Assembly: GCA_947631305.1 (NCBI GenBank) | Contig: CANRKV010000013.1 | Location: 1 to 18,141 of the forward strand | Direction of reading: 5' to 3' | From: an uncultured Jeotgalicoccus sp. | GTDB taxonomy: Bacteria > Bacillota > Bacilli > Staphylococcales > Salinicoccaceae | DNA length: 18,141 nt | In this document: positions 6,465 through 14,938 of the stretch, one piece after another | Layout: each line of letters begins with the position of its first letter | Position numbering within the stretch: the stretch's first letter is position 1 | Notes under the pieces: model-generated | What the model was told of the DNA's origin: nothing | Seen by the model: only the letters and a program-made list of their open reading frames with translations | The model's database searches: none | Translations under genes and position numbers: made by a program

Positions 6465-7629
6465 GAATATCATCCTCTGTAATAATTTCATGCAGCGGTT
6501 TTGCATGATGAATTGTTTCCTTCATCCATTTCAATACCGATACCGCATATTCTTTTTCATGCTTAACTTTCGGTTTCTTGCCTTCTGCAGCTTTAGCTTT
6601 CGCCCAGACTTCATTCAAATCATCCATATCATTCACTGTTGCGTCGCCGAAAACATGAGGATGACGGTGTACTACTTTCTTATTCAGTGAAGCGAGGACG
6701 TCATAAAAGTCAAAGTAGCCGTCTTTTTTGCCGATTGCTGCATGCAGTGCAACCTGCAGCAGAATGTCGCCGAGCTCTTCCACCAGTCCGTCATCATCCT
6801 GTTTTTCAATCGCTTCAATCACTTCGTACGATTCTTCAAGGAGATAGCGTTCAAGCGATTCATGTGTCTGCGTATTGTCCCACGGACAGCCGTCTTCGCT
6901 GACAAGTGTGTCGAATACATTAATCATATGTCCGACTGTTTTGTTATCATACATTTCCCCGGATGCTTTTGGCACAAACATGCACAGGAGGTTCGAGTCC
7001 GGCACGTGGAAATCTATTTCCGCAATCGTACTTTCGATAATTTCTTCATCGGCACTGCCTGCTTTATCTACTAAATATACCGGTGCATCATAATTATAAT
7101 ACTCGAGCAGTGTGACTTTCACTTCGCTGACAGACAGCTGATCATAGACTTGCGTAATCAGTGTATGTTTACGGTAATCGAGATCCCGTATATCAAGAGC
7201 TGTGCCATCCAGCAGCTGGAAGTTTTCATTCACCGGTATTTTAAGTGCCGTAATCACATCGTCGATAAAACTCTGTCCGCCGGCAACTTCAACATTCACT
7301 CCGCCTCTGTCAGCCGCTTCAAGAAGACGCTCTGTCGTCGTCTCATAGACCATCGGATGCCCCGGGACAGCATAGAGTACATCTTCTGCCTCGGCAGCTG
7401 TCAGCAATGCTGCTGTAATTTCTTCATACGTATCCTGAAACGTGTCCTCGCGCTCATAGTACGAATCAAAGCTCGTAATTTCCACACCTTCATCCTGCAG
7501 CATTTCAACTGCCGGATGATCCATCGTACGGACAAATACTTTCTTCGCATTTTTAAGCTCTTTATAAACGCCAAGCGGCATTTTATCGGTATCCGATGTG
7601 CCGAGGCCGATAATTCTTACAGTGTTCAT
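6451..7629 (-). CDS. mazG: Methylase-like/MazG nucleotide pyrophosphohydrolase (YabN family)
   Basis: A 392-residue two-domain protein. Residues 1 to about 215 form a tetrapyrrole-methylase-type SAM-binding domain (RIIGLGTSDTDKMPLGVY at 5-22, PGHPMVYETT at 89-98, VAGGQSFIDD at 115-124). Residues about 235-340 form a MazG domain with the Mg-binding pattern EESYE (265-269) and EELGD (284-288), plus CPWDNTQTHESL and HRHPHVFGD. MazG enzymes hydrolyse (d)NTPs to monophosphates and help clear aberrant nucleotides; the methylase substrate in this family is unknown. Only one MazG domain is visible, against two in E. coli MazG. The start codon overlaps the mfd stop (ATGA) and the end overlaps rqcP. 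The flippase gene usually found between mfd and mazG is missing. Confidence 0.94.
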   Translation of the reverse strand: MNTVRIIGLGTSDTDKMPLGVYKELKNAKKVFVRTMDHPAVEMLQDEGVEITSFDSYYEREDTFQDTYEEITAALLTAAEAEDVLYAVPGHPMVYETTTERLLEAADRGGVNVEVAGGQSFIDDVITALKIPVNENFQLLDGTALDIRDLDYRKHTLITQVYDQLSVSEVKVTLLEYYNYDAPVYLVDKAGSADEEIIESTIAEIDFHVPDSNLLCMFVPKASGEMYDNKTVGHMINVFDTLVSEDGCPWDNTQTHESLERYLLEESYEVIEAIEKQDDDGLVEELGDILLQVALHAAIGKKDGYFDFYDVLASLNKKVVHRHPHVFGDATVNDMDDLNEVWAKAKAAEGKKPKVKHEKEYAVSVLKWMKETIHHAKPLHEIITEDDIHETR

Positions 7630-10600
7630 CTGACTGCCTCCATTCTGCTGTCCTGTATTGCACTCATAATGCTGACGAGTTCTTTAATATTTTTGGAGCG
7701 GATTGTTAAACGGATTTCTCCGTCTTTAACTGAAATCTTCAGTATTCTGCTGTAATCCTGTGTATCCTGGAACAATTTCTCGCCGCTGATTTCTTCCGTT
7801 GCCGATTTAGACACGTTCAGGTAATAATGACGCGCGTCCTCAGACACTTTGTAAATGCCGTACATCAGCGCGTAGACTTTCACTTTCACGAGCTCGATTA
7901 AGTTCACCACTTCTTCAGGGTACTCACCGAAACGGTCGATCAGCTCATCTTCAATATCCTGAATATCTTCAAGCGAGTTCGCTTTTCTTAAACGTTTGTA
8001 AATATCAATTTTCGACTGTTCATGCGTAATGTACGTCGCCGGAATATAGGCATCCGCTTCAATGTTAATCGGAATGCTGACCGGTTCTTCTTCTTTTTCA
8101 ATACCCTGTTTTTCCTGCACTGCGCTTTCCAGCATGTCGCTGTACATTTCATAACCGACCGAGTCGATAAAGCCGGACTGGTTTTTACCGAGCAGGTTGC
8201 CGGCCCCGCGAATATTAAGGTCGCGCATAGCGATTTTAAAGCCGCTGCCGAGTTCTGTATATTCTTTAATGGCTTCGAGACGCTTTTCCGCTACTTCCGT
8301 CAGCACTTTGTTCGGCTGATGGAAAAGATACGCGTAACTGATTCTGTTGCTCCGTCCGACACGTCCGCGGAGCTGATACAGCTGACTTAATCCAAAGCGG
8401 TCGGCATCTTCTATAATCAGCGTATTGGCGTTTGGTACATCCACACCGGTTTCAATAATCGTTGTCGTCACGAGCACATCGAATTCGCCGTTAACAAAAG
8501 CGAGCATCGTTTCTTCAATCTGTTTTTCAGTCATCTTCGCGTGCATGACACCGACCGATGCGTCGGGCACGAGCATTTCAACATGCGCCTGCTTGTTATA
8601 AATCGTATCGACTCTGTTGTGCAGGTAAAATACCTGCCCGTTTCTGGAGAGTTCACGCTCAATTGCTTCCTTAACAAAGTTGCCGTTAAATTCGAGCACG
8701 TATGTCTGCACCGGGAAACGGTTTTCAGGCGGTGTTTCTATAACCGATAAATCCCTGACCCCTGTCAGACTCATATGAAGTGTTCTCGGGATTGGTGTTG
8801 CTGTTAAAGTCAGCACATCAACATTGTTTTTTATCTGTTTAATGGCTTCTTTATGTTTTACCCCGAAACGCTGTTCTTCATCGACGATTAACAGTCCGAG
8901 ATCTTTATACTCAATCGATTTGCCGAGTATTTTATGCGTCCCGACAACGATATCGATGCGGCCTTCTTTTAAGCCTTCCGCTGTTTCACGGTTCTCTTTT
9001 GCTGTTCTGAAACGCGACATCATCGCAACATTGACCGGATAATCTTCAATCCGTTCGATTAAACTTTCGAAATGCTGCGCTGCAAGAATCGTCGTCGGCA
9101 CTAGGAATGCGACCTGTTTGCCGTCCTGTACTGCTTTAAATGCCGCACGTATTGCCACTTCGGTTTTACCGTAGCCGACGTCGCCGCACAAGAGCCTGTC
9201 CATCGGTTTTTCGTCTTCCATATCTTTCTTAATTTCATTCACACTCGCGAGCTGATCCGGCGTCGGTTCGTACGGGAAGCGCGCTTCAAACGCATCCTGC
9301 ATTTCCGTGTCCGGACTGAACCGGAATCCTTTGGACTGTGCACGTTCCTGATACAGCCGTATTAATTCCTCGGCGATATCATTAACATTCGATTCCACTT
9401 TAGCTTTAGTTTTCTTCCATTCAACGCCGCCGAGTTTGTGCATTTTAGGCGAACCGTCGTCACTCGCGACATATTTCTGCACGAGATTCATCTGGTCAAC
9501 CGGAATATAGAGCTGGTCTGTGCCTTTGTACTGCAGCTTCATATAGTCGCTGTGAATACCGCCGACCTGCAGCGTTTCTATTCCTAAATATCTGCCGACA
9601 CCATGGTGAACATGGACGATATAATCTCCGACGTTTAGTTCCTGATAAGATTTAATCTTTTCAGCGTTGGAAATTTTCTGTTTGCGCTTTTTACGTTTTT
9701 GAACTTTATTGTACAGCTCTTTCGACGTTAAAATCGCAGCACTCATATACGGCAGAATAAACCCTGTCGCCATGCTGCCGATTGTCAGAACGATTCCTGA
9801 GTTTTCCGGAATATCTTTAATAAAACTCGGAATTTTTAAATCTTCAAGCAGCTGTTTCGTCTTGTTCAGTTCATCCTCATCACGAAGAATAATATTGACC
9901 AGATAGTCATTTTCCAGCATACCGTTTAAATTCGATGCGAGAATATCATACTGGCCGTAATAGATTTCAGTCGGTTTTACAGAAATCTTAATCATCTCAC
10001 CGATTGAAACAGGCATACTTTTCATGAATAAATTGAAATACGTCACACCTTTGATATTTAACAGACGCTCGTACTGGCCTTCGAGATAATTAGCAGCACC
10101 GGTAAACATCTGACCTGCTTCAAGCACAGAGCCGAAATAGTTATGCACTGCTTCAAATTCAGCATCGTAAGATGATTTTACCGCACCGACGTCATCGACA
10201 AACACCCGGTGGCGAGGCGTTAAATAATCGAGCAGTGACTTGTCGTGATCTTCTAAGAGATGCGCAAACTGCACGAGATGGTTTACCAGCTGATCCGGAT
10301 GCGTAACGACGTCATAATATTCCTCGAGCGCATCTTTCGTCACACCTTCAAGACCGGCTGAAGTTTTCTCGTATAATTCATCAATTTTATCGAGCAGCTC
10401 TTCGCGCTCACTCGCTTCAACGATATATTCCGCATACGGCTCAAGTGTAATGCTGTCGATATTGTTTAGTGAACGCTGTGTTTCAGGATTGATTAACCGG
10501 AGCGAATCGATTTCATCATCAAAAAGCTCGAGACGAAGAAACGCATCGTGCATATAAATATCAAAGATATCACCGCGGACTGCAAATTCACCGAAATTCT

Positions 10601-11096
10601 GCGCCTGGTTCATACGTTTATAACCCAGGCTGACAAGGAACTCGATCAGTTCATCGTAATTCACAGTACCGCCGAGATTCAGCGTTCTTTCGTAGGACAG
10701 CAGCTTTTCTTTCGGCATTAAAGGTTTTAAAAGTCCATGTACAGGTACGATAAAGAGCCCTGGTTTCTCATGAGCAAGCGCATATAATGCAGTCATTCTT
10801 GCTTTCATAAAATCAGGGCTTTGCTTTGATAAACTTTCGATCATAATGTCGCCGACGGGGAATGTGTATACATTATCCATCACGTCCATCATGCTGTTCG
10901 CCAGTTTTTCCATATGATGATTGTTTTCAACGAAAACGACATGCGGTTCTGCCGAATGCTCTGTCAGCTCTTTCAGCAGTACCGGTTTAAAGTCATCATT
11001 CACACCTGTGACGAGCAGATTTTTATCACTCTTATAATTGACAATACTTTTGACACGTTCATCATTTAATATTCTGTCGCTTATTTTTTTATGCAT
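7626..11096 (-). CDS. mfd: Transcription-repair coupling factor
   Basis: A DNA translocase of about 1156 residues that removes RNA polymerase stalled at lesions and recruits UvrA. Numbering from the upstream ATG at 11108: UvrB-like N-terminal domains about 30-400; RNA polymerase interaction (CarD-like) domain about 490-548 (VGDYIVHVHHGVGRYLG); helicase with Walker A GDVGYGKTE (642-650), DEEQRFG (743-749) and TATPIPRT (769-776); then the translocation motif and the C-terminal UvrA-interacting domain. Length is normal. The frame has ATG codons at 11108, 11102 and 11096. The last is preferred because GGTGAT, a piece of the anti-Shine-Dalgarno complement, ends 4 bases before it and the ATG overlaps the pth stop (ATGCATAA). 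It overlaps mazG by ATGA, so pth-mfd-mazG are probably coupled. Confidence 0.97.
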   Translation of the reverse strand: MHKKISDRILNDERVKSIVNYKSDKNLLVTGVNDDFKPVLLKELTEHSAEPHVVFVENNHHMEKLANSMMDVMDNVYTFPVGDIMIESLSKQSPDFMKARMTALYALAHEKPGLFIVPVHGLLKPLMPKEKLLSYERTLNLGGTVNYDELIEFLVSLGYKRMNQAQNFGEFAVRGDIFDIYMHDAFLRLELFDDEIDSLRLINPETQRSLNNIDSITLEPYAEYIVEASEREELLDKIDELYEKTSAGLEGVTKDALEEYYDVVTHPDQLVNHLVQFAHLLEDHDKSLLDYLTPRHRVFVDDVGAVKSSYDAEFEAVHNYFGSVLEAGQMFTGAANYLEGQYERLLNIKGVTYFNLFMKSMPVSIGEMIKISVKPTEIYYGQYDILASNLNGMLENDYLVNIILRDEDELNKTKQLLEDLKIPSFIKDIPENSGIVLTIGSMATGFILPYMSAAILTSKELYNKVQKRKKRKQKISNAEKIKSYQELNVGDYIVHVHHGVGRYLGIETLQVGGIHSDYMKLQYKGTDQLYIPVDQMNLVQKYVASDDGSPKMHKLGGVEWKKTKAKVESNVNDIAEELIRLYQERAQSKGFRFSPDTEMQDAFEARFPYEPTPDQLASVNEIKKDMEDEKPMDRLLCGDVGYGKTEVAIRAAFKAVQDGKQVAFLVPTTILAAQHFESLIERIEDYPVNVAMMSRFRTAKENRETAEGLKEGRIDIVVGTHKILGKSIEYKDLGLLIVDEEQRFGVKHKEAIKQIKNNVDVLTLTATPIPRTLHMSLTGVRDLSVIETPPENRFPVQTYVLEFNGNFVKEAIERELSRNGQVFYLHNRVDTIYNKQAHVEMLVPDASVGVMHAKMTEKQIEETMLAFVNGEFDVLVTTTIIETGVDVPNANTLIIEDADRFGLSQLYQLRGRVGRSNRISYAYLFHQPNKVLTEVAEKRLEAIKEYTELGSGFKIAMRDLNIRGAGNLLGKNQSGFIDSVGYEMYSDMLESAVQEKQGIEKEEEPVSIPINIEADAYIPATYITHEQSKIDIYKRLRKANSLEDIQDIEDELIDRFGEYPEEVVNLIELVKVKVYALMYGIYKVSEDARHYYLNVSKSATEEISGEKLFQDTQDYSRILKISVKDGEIRLTIRSKNIKELVSIMSAIQDSRMEAVR

Positions 11097-11661
11097 TGAC
11101 ATCACCATTGTATTCGTTCATCACGTCTAAAAACGGCTGGGAGACAAAGCTCTGACAGGCTTTACTCGACGCGTCGAGCACCTTGTCCAATGTTTTTGAA
11201 TCCGCTTCAGGGAATCTGCCGAGCACATAATTTGTTACCGGCATGCCTGCAGGCGGACGTTCAATACCGAGACGGATGCGATTATATTTTTCACTGCCGA
11301 AATGCTGCGTGAGCGATTTAATGCCGTTATGTCCGCCGCCGCTTCCTTTTTGGCGCAGACGGATGCGACCAAGCGGTAAATCAAGATCATCATAAATAAT
11401 CACGATATCTTCAAGTTCAATATTGTAATAATCAACGAGCGGGCGAACACCTTCACCTGATAAGTTCATAAATGTCTGGGGCTTAACGAGCATCACTTTT
11501 TCCCCGTTTAATAATCCTGTGCCGAATGTACATTTAAATTTAGTTTTATCAAGCTCAATGTCAATGTCGCTGCTCAATCTGTCTATCGCCATAAATCCGA
11601 TATTATGACGAGTCTTATCATATTTGGGGCCTGGATTGCCAAGACCGATAAAACACTTCAT
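11089..11661 (-). CDS. pth: Peptidyl-tRNA hydrolase
   Basis: A 190-residue cytoplasmic esterase that releases tRNA from peptidyl-tRNA dropped by the ribosome. Catalytic features are intact: GLGNPGPKYDKTRHN gives Asn9 and His19, and IIYDDLDLPLGRIRLR holds the active-site Asp (about 92). GSGGGHNGIKS and PQTFMNLSG are invariant family segments. GAGGTGAT lies just before the ATG. A terminator ends about 20 bp upstream, so pth and the genes behind it need read-through or an internal promoter that I could not locate. The frame ends inside the start region of mfd. Order rplY-pth-mfd is that of Bacillus and Staphylococcus; Bacillus has fin between pth and mfd, absent here. Confidence 0.97.
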   Translation of the reverse strand: MKCFIGLGNPGPKYDKTRHNIGFMAIDRLSSDIDIELDKTKFKCTFGTGLLNGEKVMLVKPQTFMNLSGEGVRPLVDYYNIELEDIVIIYDDLDLPLGRIRLRQKGSGGGHNGIKSLTQHFGSEKYNRIRLGIERPPAGMPVTNYVLGRFPEADSKTLDKVLDASSKACQSFVSQPFLDVMNEYNGDVNA

Positions 11662-11681
11662 TCCATCACCTCATAAACGTT

Positions 11682-11708
11682 AAAAAAGGCGATGGAAAGT
11701 CCACCGCC
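11682..11708 (-). terminator. Terminator between rplY and pth
   Basis: On the minus strand a 9-bp stem (11700-11708 with 11688-11696, one G-T wobble) and a 3-base loop are followed by six T residues (11682-11687). It begins about 20 bp past the rplY stop and ends just before the pth ribosome site, which suggests it limits how much rplY transcription continues into pth-mfd. Confidence 0.85.
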
Positions 11709-11728
11709 GTTGTTATTTTTAATTATTA

Positions 11729-12364
11729 TTACTCTTCGTCTGCATTGTCGTTTTTCTGAGCAGTCGCTTCTACTTCAACACTTTGTTCTTCAGCATCTTC
11801 GTCTACTTCAGGCTCTTCAGATGGAGCACTTACGATTACTAATGCATCAGCATCTTCATTTTCGATAACGAAGTTACCTTTAGAACGGATGTCTTCAACG
11901 TGAATTGAATCTCCAACATTAAGTTCAGAAATATCTACTTCGATAGTTTCCGGAATGTCAGCAGGTTTAGCAGTTACAGACACTTCGAATAGTGGCTGTT
12001 CAAGAACGCCGCCTTCTTTTTGTCCTGGTGCTTCACCAGTTAATTCGATTTGTACTTCAACCGTTACTTCAGTCTGCATGTTAATTGCAATGAAGTCGAT
12101 GTGAGTAATTTGGTTCTTAAGTGCATCGAACTGGTATTCGTTAACCATTACCTGAGTTACGCCATCAGCGATTTCAAGGTCGATAACACCGTTACGTCCG
12201 ACTTCGCGAATTACTTTAATGAATTCGTTCTCGTCTACCGATAATGATGTATTTTCTGTTTCAAAACCATATACTACAGCAGGTACTTTACCTGTTTGAC
12301 GTAATTCTTTAAGTTCTGATTGTTTTGATTTCTCAGCTCTTGAGTTTGAGGCTAATTTAGCCAT
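11729..12364 (-). CDS. rplY: 50S ribosomal protein L25 (Ctc/TL5 type)
   Basis: A 211-residue ribosomal protein that binds 5S rRNA. Residues 1 to about 93 are the L25 fold (RAEKSKQSELKELRQTGKVPAVVYG, then the HIDFIAI region). Residues about 95-185 are the TL5/Ctc C-terminal domain (PADIPETIEVDISELNVGDSIHVEDI). The last 25 or so residues are very acidic (EEPEVDEDAEE). In B. subtilis the equivalent, Ctc, is a general stress protein. The frame can be opened at a GTG four codons earlier, but that GTG is part of the Shine-Dalgarno sequence AAGGTGG; ATG at 12364 (MAKLAS) is the real start. A candidate promoter lies 70-100 bp upstream and a terminator follows. No sigma-B type promoter is seen. Confidence 0.96.
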   Translation of the reverse strand: MAKLASNSRAEKSKQSELKELRQTGKVPAVVYGFETENTSLSVDENEFIKVIREVGRNGVIDLEIADGVTQVMVNEYQFDALKNQITHIDFIAINMQTEVTVEVQIELTGEAPGQKEGGVLEQPLFEVSVTAKPADIPETIEVDISELNVGDSIHVEDIRSKGNFVIENEDADALVIVSAPSEEPEVDEDAEEQSVEVEATAQKNDNADEE

Positions 12365-12434
12365 AATTATTTCCACCTTTCATCTAATACAAGTCTATTA
12401 TAATAACGCCTATCCTAACACATAGCCACGCATT

Positions 12435-12464
12435 ATAATACCACAAAATACAGCAGTTTGTAAA
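12435..12464 (-). promoter_or_regulatory. Candidate sigma-A promoter of rplY
   Basis: In the 115-bp gap after prs, the minus strand has TTTACA (12459-12464), an 18-bp spacer and TATTAT (12435-12440), with TG one base before the -10 box. The predicted leader is about 60 bases. A second TATAAT nearer the gene has no matching -35 box. Assigned by pattern only. Confidence 0.5.
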
Positions 12465-12479
12465 AAAACTGTTAAATTA

Positions 12480-13460
12480 TCATGTTTGGTCGAATAAAAT
12501 ACTTACCGACTCCTGCTCGTGAACTCTCACGATAGCCTGTGCAAGCAGATCGCCAACAGACAATTCTGTAATTTTATCAATCTTTTTCTCTTCAGGAAGC
12601 TGAATAGAGTTCGTTACGATAAGCTCTTTAATAACAGACTCTTCGATACGTTCTATCGCAGGACCTGACAGTACCGGATGCGTACAGCATGCATAGACAT
12701 CTTTGGCACCTTTGTCCACTAATGCCTGCGCTGCAGTTTTAATCGTACCGCCTGTGTCGATAATGTCATCGATAATGATTGCTGTTTTACCGTCGATTTC
12801 ACCAACAATGTTCATTACTTCAGACACGTTCGGACGCGGACGGCGTTTATCGATTATTGCAATTGGAGCTTTCAAGCGGTCTGCCATGCGGCGGGCACGG
12901 GTAACTCCGCCGTGGTCAGGTGAAACGATAACCACATCATCCAGATTAATATCCTCGTGCTCAAGGAAATAATCGCTTAAAATTGGTACTCCCATCAGAT
13001 GATCGATTGGAATATCAAAGAATCCCTGGATTTGAGGTGCATGAAGATCAAGTGCAATGACACGGTGTGCACCTGCAGTTTCAATAATGTTTGCAACAAG
13101 CTTCGCTGTAATTGGTTCACGCGCACGACTCTTGCGGTCCTGGCGGGCATAGCCGTAATACGGCATAACAATATTAATCGTGTTAGCCGACGCACGTTTA
13201 AGCGCATCGATCATAATTAATAATTCCATCAGGTTTTCATTTACCGGCTGGCTTGTCGGCTGAATAACGAAAACGTCACAGCCGCGCACACTTTCCTCAA
13301 CATTGACCTGTACTTCTTCGTCTGAGAAACGGTTCACAGTGCATTTACCAAGCGGAATACCGATATGTTCCGCGATTTCACGTGCTAAGGGTTCGTTACC
13401 TGTCAACGTAAATAATTTCATCTTGCCAGAGTTTTTGTTTTGATTACTAGAAGCTAACAT
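12480..13460 (-). CDS. prs: Ribose-phosphate pyrophosphokinase (PRPP synthetase)
   Basis: A 326-residue class I enzyme that makes PRPP from ribose 5-phosphate and ATP, the precursor of purines, pyrimidines, histidine and tryptophan. Key segments: RFSDEEVQVN near 44-53, MPYYGYARQDRKSRAREP (99-116), DLHAPQIQGFFDIPIDHL (138-155) and the PRPP-binding loop IIIDDIIDTGGTI (228-240). The frame opens 30 codons earlier inside glmU, but ATG at 13460 has TTGGAGGAT at good spacing and gives the standard length. A short serine- and asparagine-rich stretch (residues 3-12) precedes the conserved fold, as in other staphylococcal homologues. It starts 16 bp after glmU and probably shares its promoter. PRPP is also the ligand that relieves PurR, encoded nearby. 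Confidence 0.97.
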   Translation of the reverse strand: MLASSNQNKNSGKMKLFTLTGNEPLAREIAEHIGIPLGKCTVNRFSDEEVQVNVEESVRGCDVFVIQPTSQPVNENLMELLIMIDALKRASANTINIVMPYYGYARQDRKSRAREPITAKLVANIIETAGAHRVIALDLHAPQIQGFFDIPIDHLMGVPILSDYFLEHEDINLDDVVIVSPDHGGVTRARRMADRLKAPIAIIDKRRPRPNVSEVMNIVGEIDGKTAIIIDDIIDTGGTIKTAAQALVDKGAKDVYACCTHPVLSGPAIERIEESVIKELIVTNSIQLPEEKKIDKITELSVGDLLAQAIVRVHEQESVSILFDQT

Positions 13461-13476
13461 TCTGATCCTCCAAGTA

Positions 13477-14832
13477 TTATTTTTTGTAATATCCTTCTTT
13501 TGTCGTCTGCTTATTTCGTGCAATCGCCAAACTATCAGCCGGGACATCATCTGTAACCGTTGACCCCGCCGCTGTTATAGAGCGATCTCCTACCGTGACA
13601 GGAGCAACAAGGTTCGTATTGCAGCCGATGAACGCATCCGCACCGACTGTCGTTTTAAACTTATTGACGCCATCGTAATTAACTGTAATTGCGCCGCATC
13701 CGATATTCGCCCGTTCACCGATTTCAGCATCGCCGATATAGCTCAGATGCGATACTTTCGCGCCATCTTTTAATTCCGATTTTTTGACTTCAACAAAGTT
13801 CCCTATTTTCACAGCGCTGCCGAGTTTTGCTCCCGGACGCAGCTGTGCATATGGACCGACTGTCGTGCCGCTGCCGACTTCGGCATCGGTAACAACAGAA
13901 TGTTTTATCTCTGTGTTATCACCGATTATGCTGTCGCTGATTTCACAGTTGGCCGAAATAATCGCATTTTCACCGATTATCGTATCGCCTTTAATAACAG
14001 TGTTAGGATAAATAATAGTATCCATACCAATTCTAACACTTTCATCGATATAAGTGTTCGCCGGATCGATAATTGTCACACCTTGTTCTAAATGTTTCTC
14101 ATTAATACGTTTTCTTAAAAGCTCTGACGCACGCGCGAGCATAATACGGTTATCCACGTTAATAATTTCATCATTATCCGCGGTAACAAAAGCACCGACA
14201 CGGGCACCTTTACTGCTTAACAGCCCGATTGCATCGGACAAATAATACTCCTCTTCCGGATTATCATTCGATATTTTATCAAGCACTTTAAATAATTCAC
14301 GGTTATTAAACACCGCTGCACCAGCGCTGACTTCTTTAATTATTTCCTGTTCCTCAGTAATCTCAGTTTCTTCCAGTATCTCTTTAACCGTACCGTTTTC
14401 TTTGCGGATGACACGGCCGTAATTTTTCGGATTATCTGCATATGCTGATAATACTGTTGCTTTTAATCCTGATTCTTCGTGATCTGCCAGAAGGCCGCTG
14501 ATTGTCTCCGGAGAAATAAGCGGTGTATCGCCGAAGATTATCAATGTACTGCCTTCTGAGCTGCTTAGTTCCGGCGCTGTGCAGTTGACAGCATGCGCTG
14601 TACCGCGCTGCTCTTTTTGAACTGCGACTTTAACATCCTCCGGTAAAATTTCAGTTACCGCATCATGCCCCGAACCCGACACAACGTGAATATCGGTAAT
14701 TCCAGCAGCTTTCACATTATCAATTACTCTCGTAATCATCGGGATTCCACAGACCTCGTGCAATACTTTCGGTTTCTTTGAATTCATTCTCTTGCCGACA
14801 CCTGCAGCAACAATAATCGCTCTCGTTTGCAT
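13477..14832 (-). CDS. glmU: Bifunctional GlmU: N-acetylglucosamine-1-P uridyltransferase / glucosamine-1-P acetyltransferase
   Basis: A 451-residue cytoplasmic enzyme that performs the last two steps to UDP-GlcNAc, the precursor of peptidoglycan and teichoic acids. Residues 1 to about 229 are the nucleotidyltransferase (VAAGVGKRMNSKKPKVLHEV at 8-27, QRGTAHAV near 75-82). From about 250 a left-handed beta-helix of hexapeptide repeats carries the acetyltransferase, with the conserved SHLSYIGDAEIG and GCGAITVNYDG segments near 355-385. Length is normal. The ribosome site is unusual (GGGGG about 8 bases before the ATG, no full GGAGG). The gene follows a spoVG terminator and has a strong promoter of its own. 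Confidence 0.97.
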   Translation of the reverse strand: MQTRAIIVAAGVGKRMNSKKPKVLHEVCGIPMITRVIDNVKAAGITDIHVVSGSGHDAVTEILPEDVKVAVQKEQRGTAHAVNCTAPELSSSEGSTLIIFGDTPLISPETISGLLADHEESGLKATVLSAYADNPKNYGRVIRKENGTVKEILEETEITEEQEIIKEVSAGAAVFNNRELFKVLDKISNDNPEEEYYLSDAIGLLSSKGARVGAFVTADNDEIINVDNRIMLARASELLRKRINEKHLEQGVTIIDPANTYIDESVRIGMDTIIYPNTVIKGDTIIGENAIISANCEISDSIIGDNTEIKHSVVTDAEVGSGTTVGPYAQLRPGAKLGSAVKIGNFVEVKKSELKDGAKVSHLSYIGDAEIGERANIGCGAITVNYDGVNKFKTTVGADAFIGCNTNLVAPVTVGDRSITAAGSTVTDDVPADSLAIARNKQTTKEGYYKK

Positions 14833-14862
14833 AATTAACCCCCACTTTAATACGATAAACTA

Positions 14863-14891
14863 ATTATATTTCAGTCTATGTCATCTTTCAA
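14863..14891 (-). promoter_or_regulatory. Strong candidate sigma-A promoter of glmU
   Basis: On the minus strand TTGAAA (14886-14891) is separated by exactly 17 bp from a perfect TATAAT (14863-14868), about 30 bp ahead of the glmU ATG. The -35 box begins in the T-rich tail of the spoVG terminator, so the end of one unit and the start of the next overlap. This is the best promoter match in the window. Confidence 0.75.
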
Positions 14892-14928
14892 GACGAAACT
14901 CAGGCCAGGCCATACCGGCCCGGCCTGA
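14890..14928 (-). terminator. GC-rich terminator after spoVG
   Basis: On the minus strand a 12-bp stem with one wobble pair (14917-14928 with 14900-14911) and a 5-base loop are followed by the T-rich but interrupted GTTTCGTCTT (14890-14899). It begins 11 bp past the spoVG stop codon. The stem is very stable; the imperfect T-tract may allow some read-through into glmU. Confidence 0.8.
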
Positions 14929-14938
14929 ATCATTCTAT

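Noticed and set aside
7150..7755. 201-codon plus-strand frame opposite mazG and the end of mfd
   Set aside because: Shadow frame of well-supported genes, no ribosome site, composition unlike a protein of this organism.
12420..12479. Terminator after prs
   Set aside because: A 6-bp CAGTTT/AAACTG stem exists, but the T-run is in the loop and not after the stem.
12365..12479. Sigma-B promoter for rplY as in B. subtilis ctc
   Set aside because: No GTTTAA/GGGTAT pair; the best candidate is sigma-A type.
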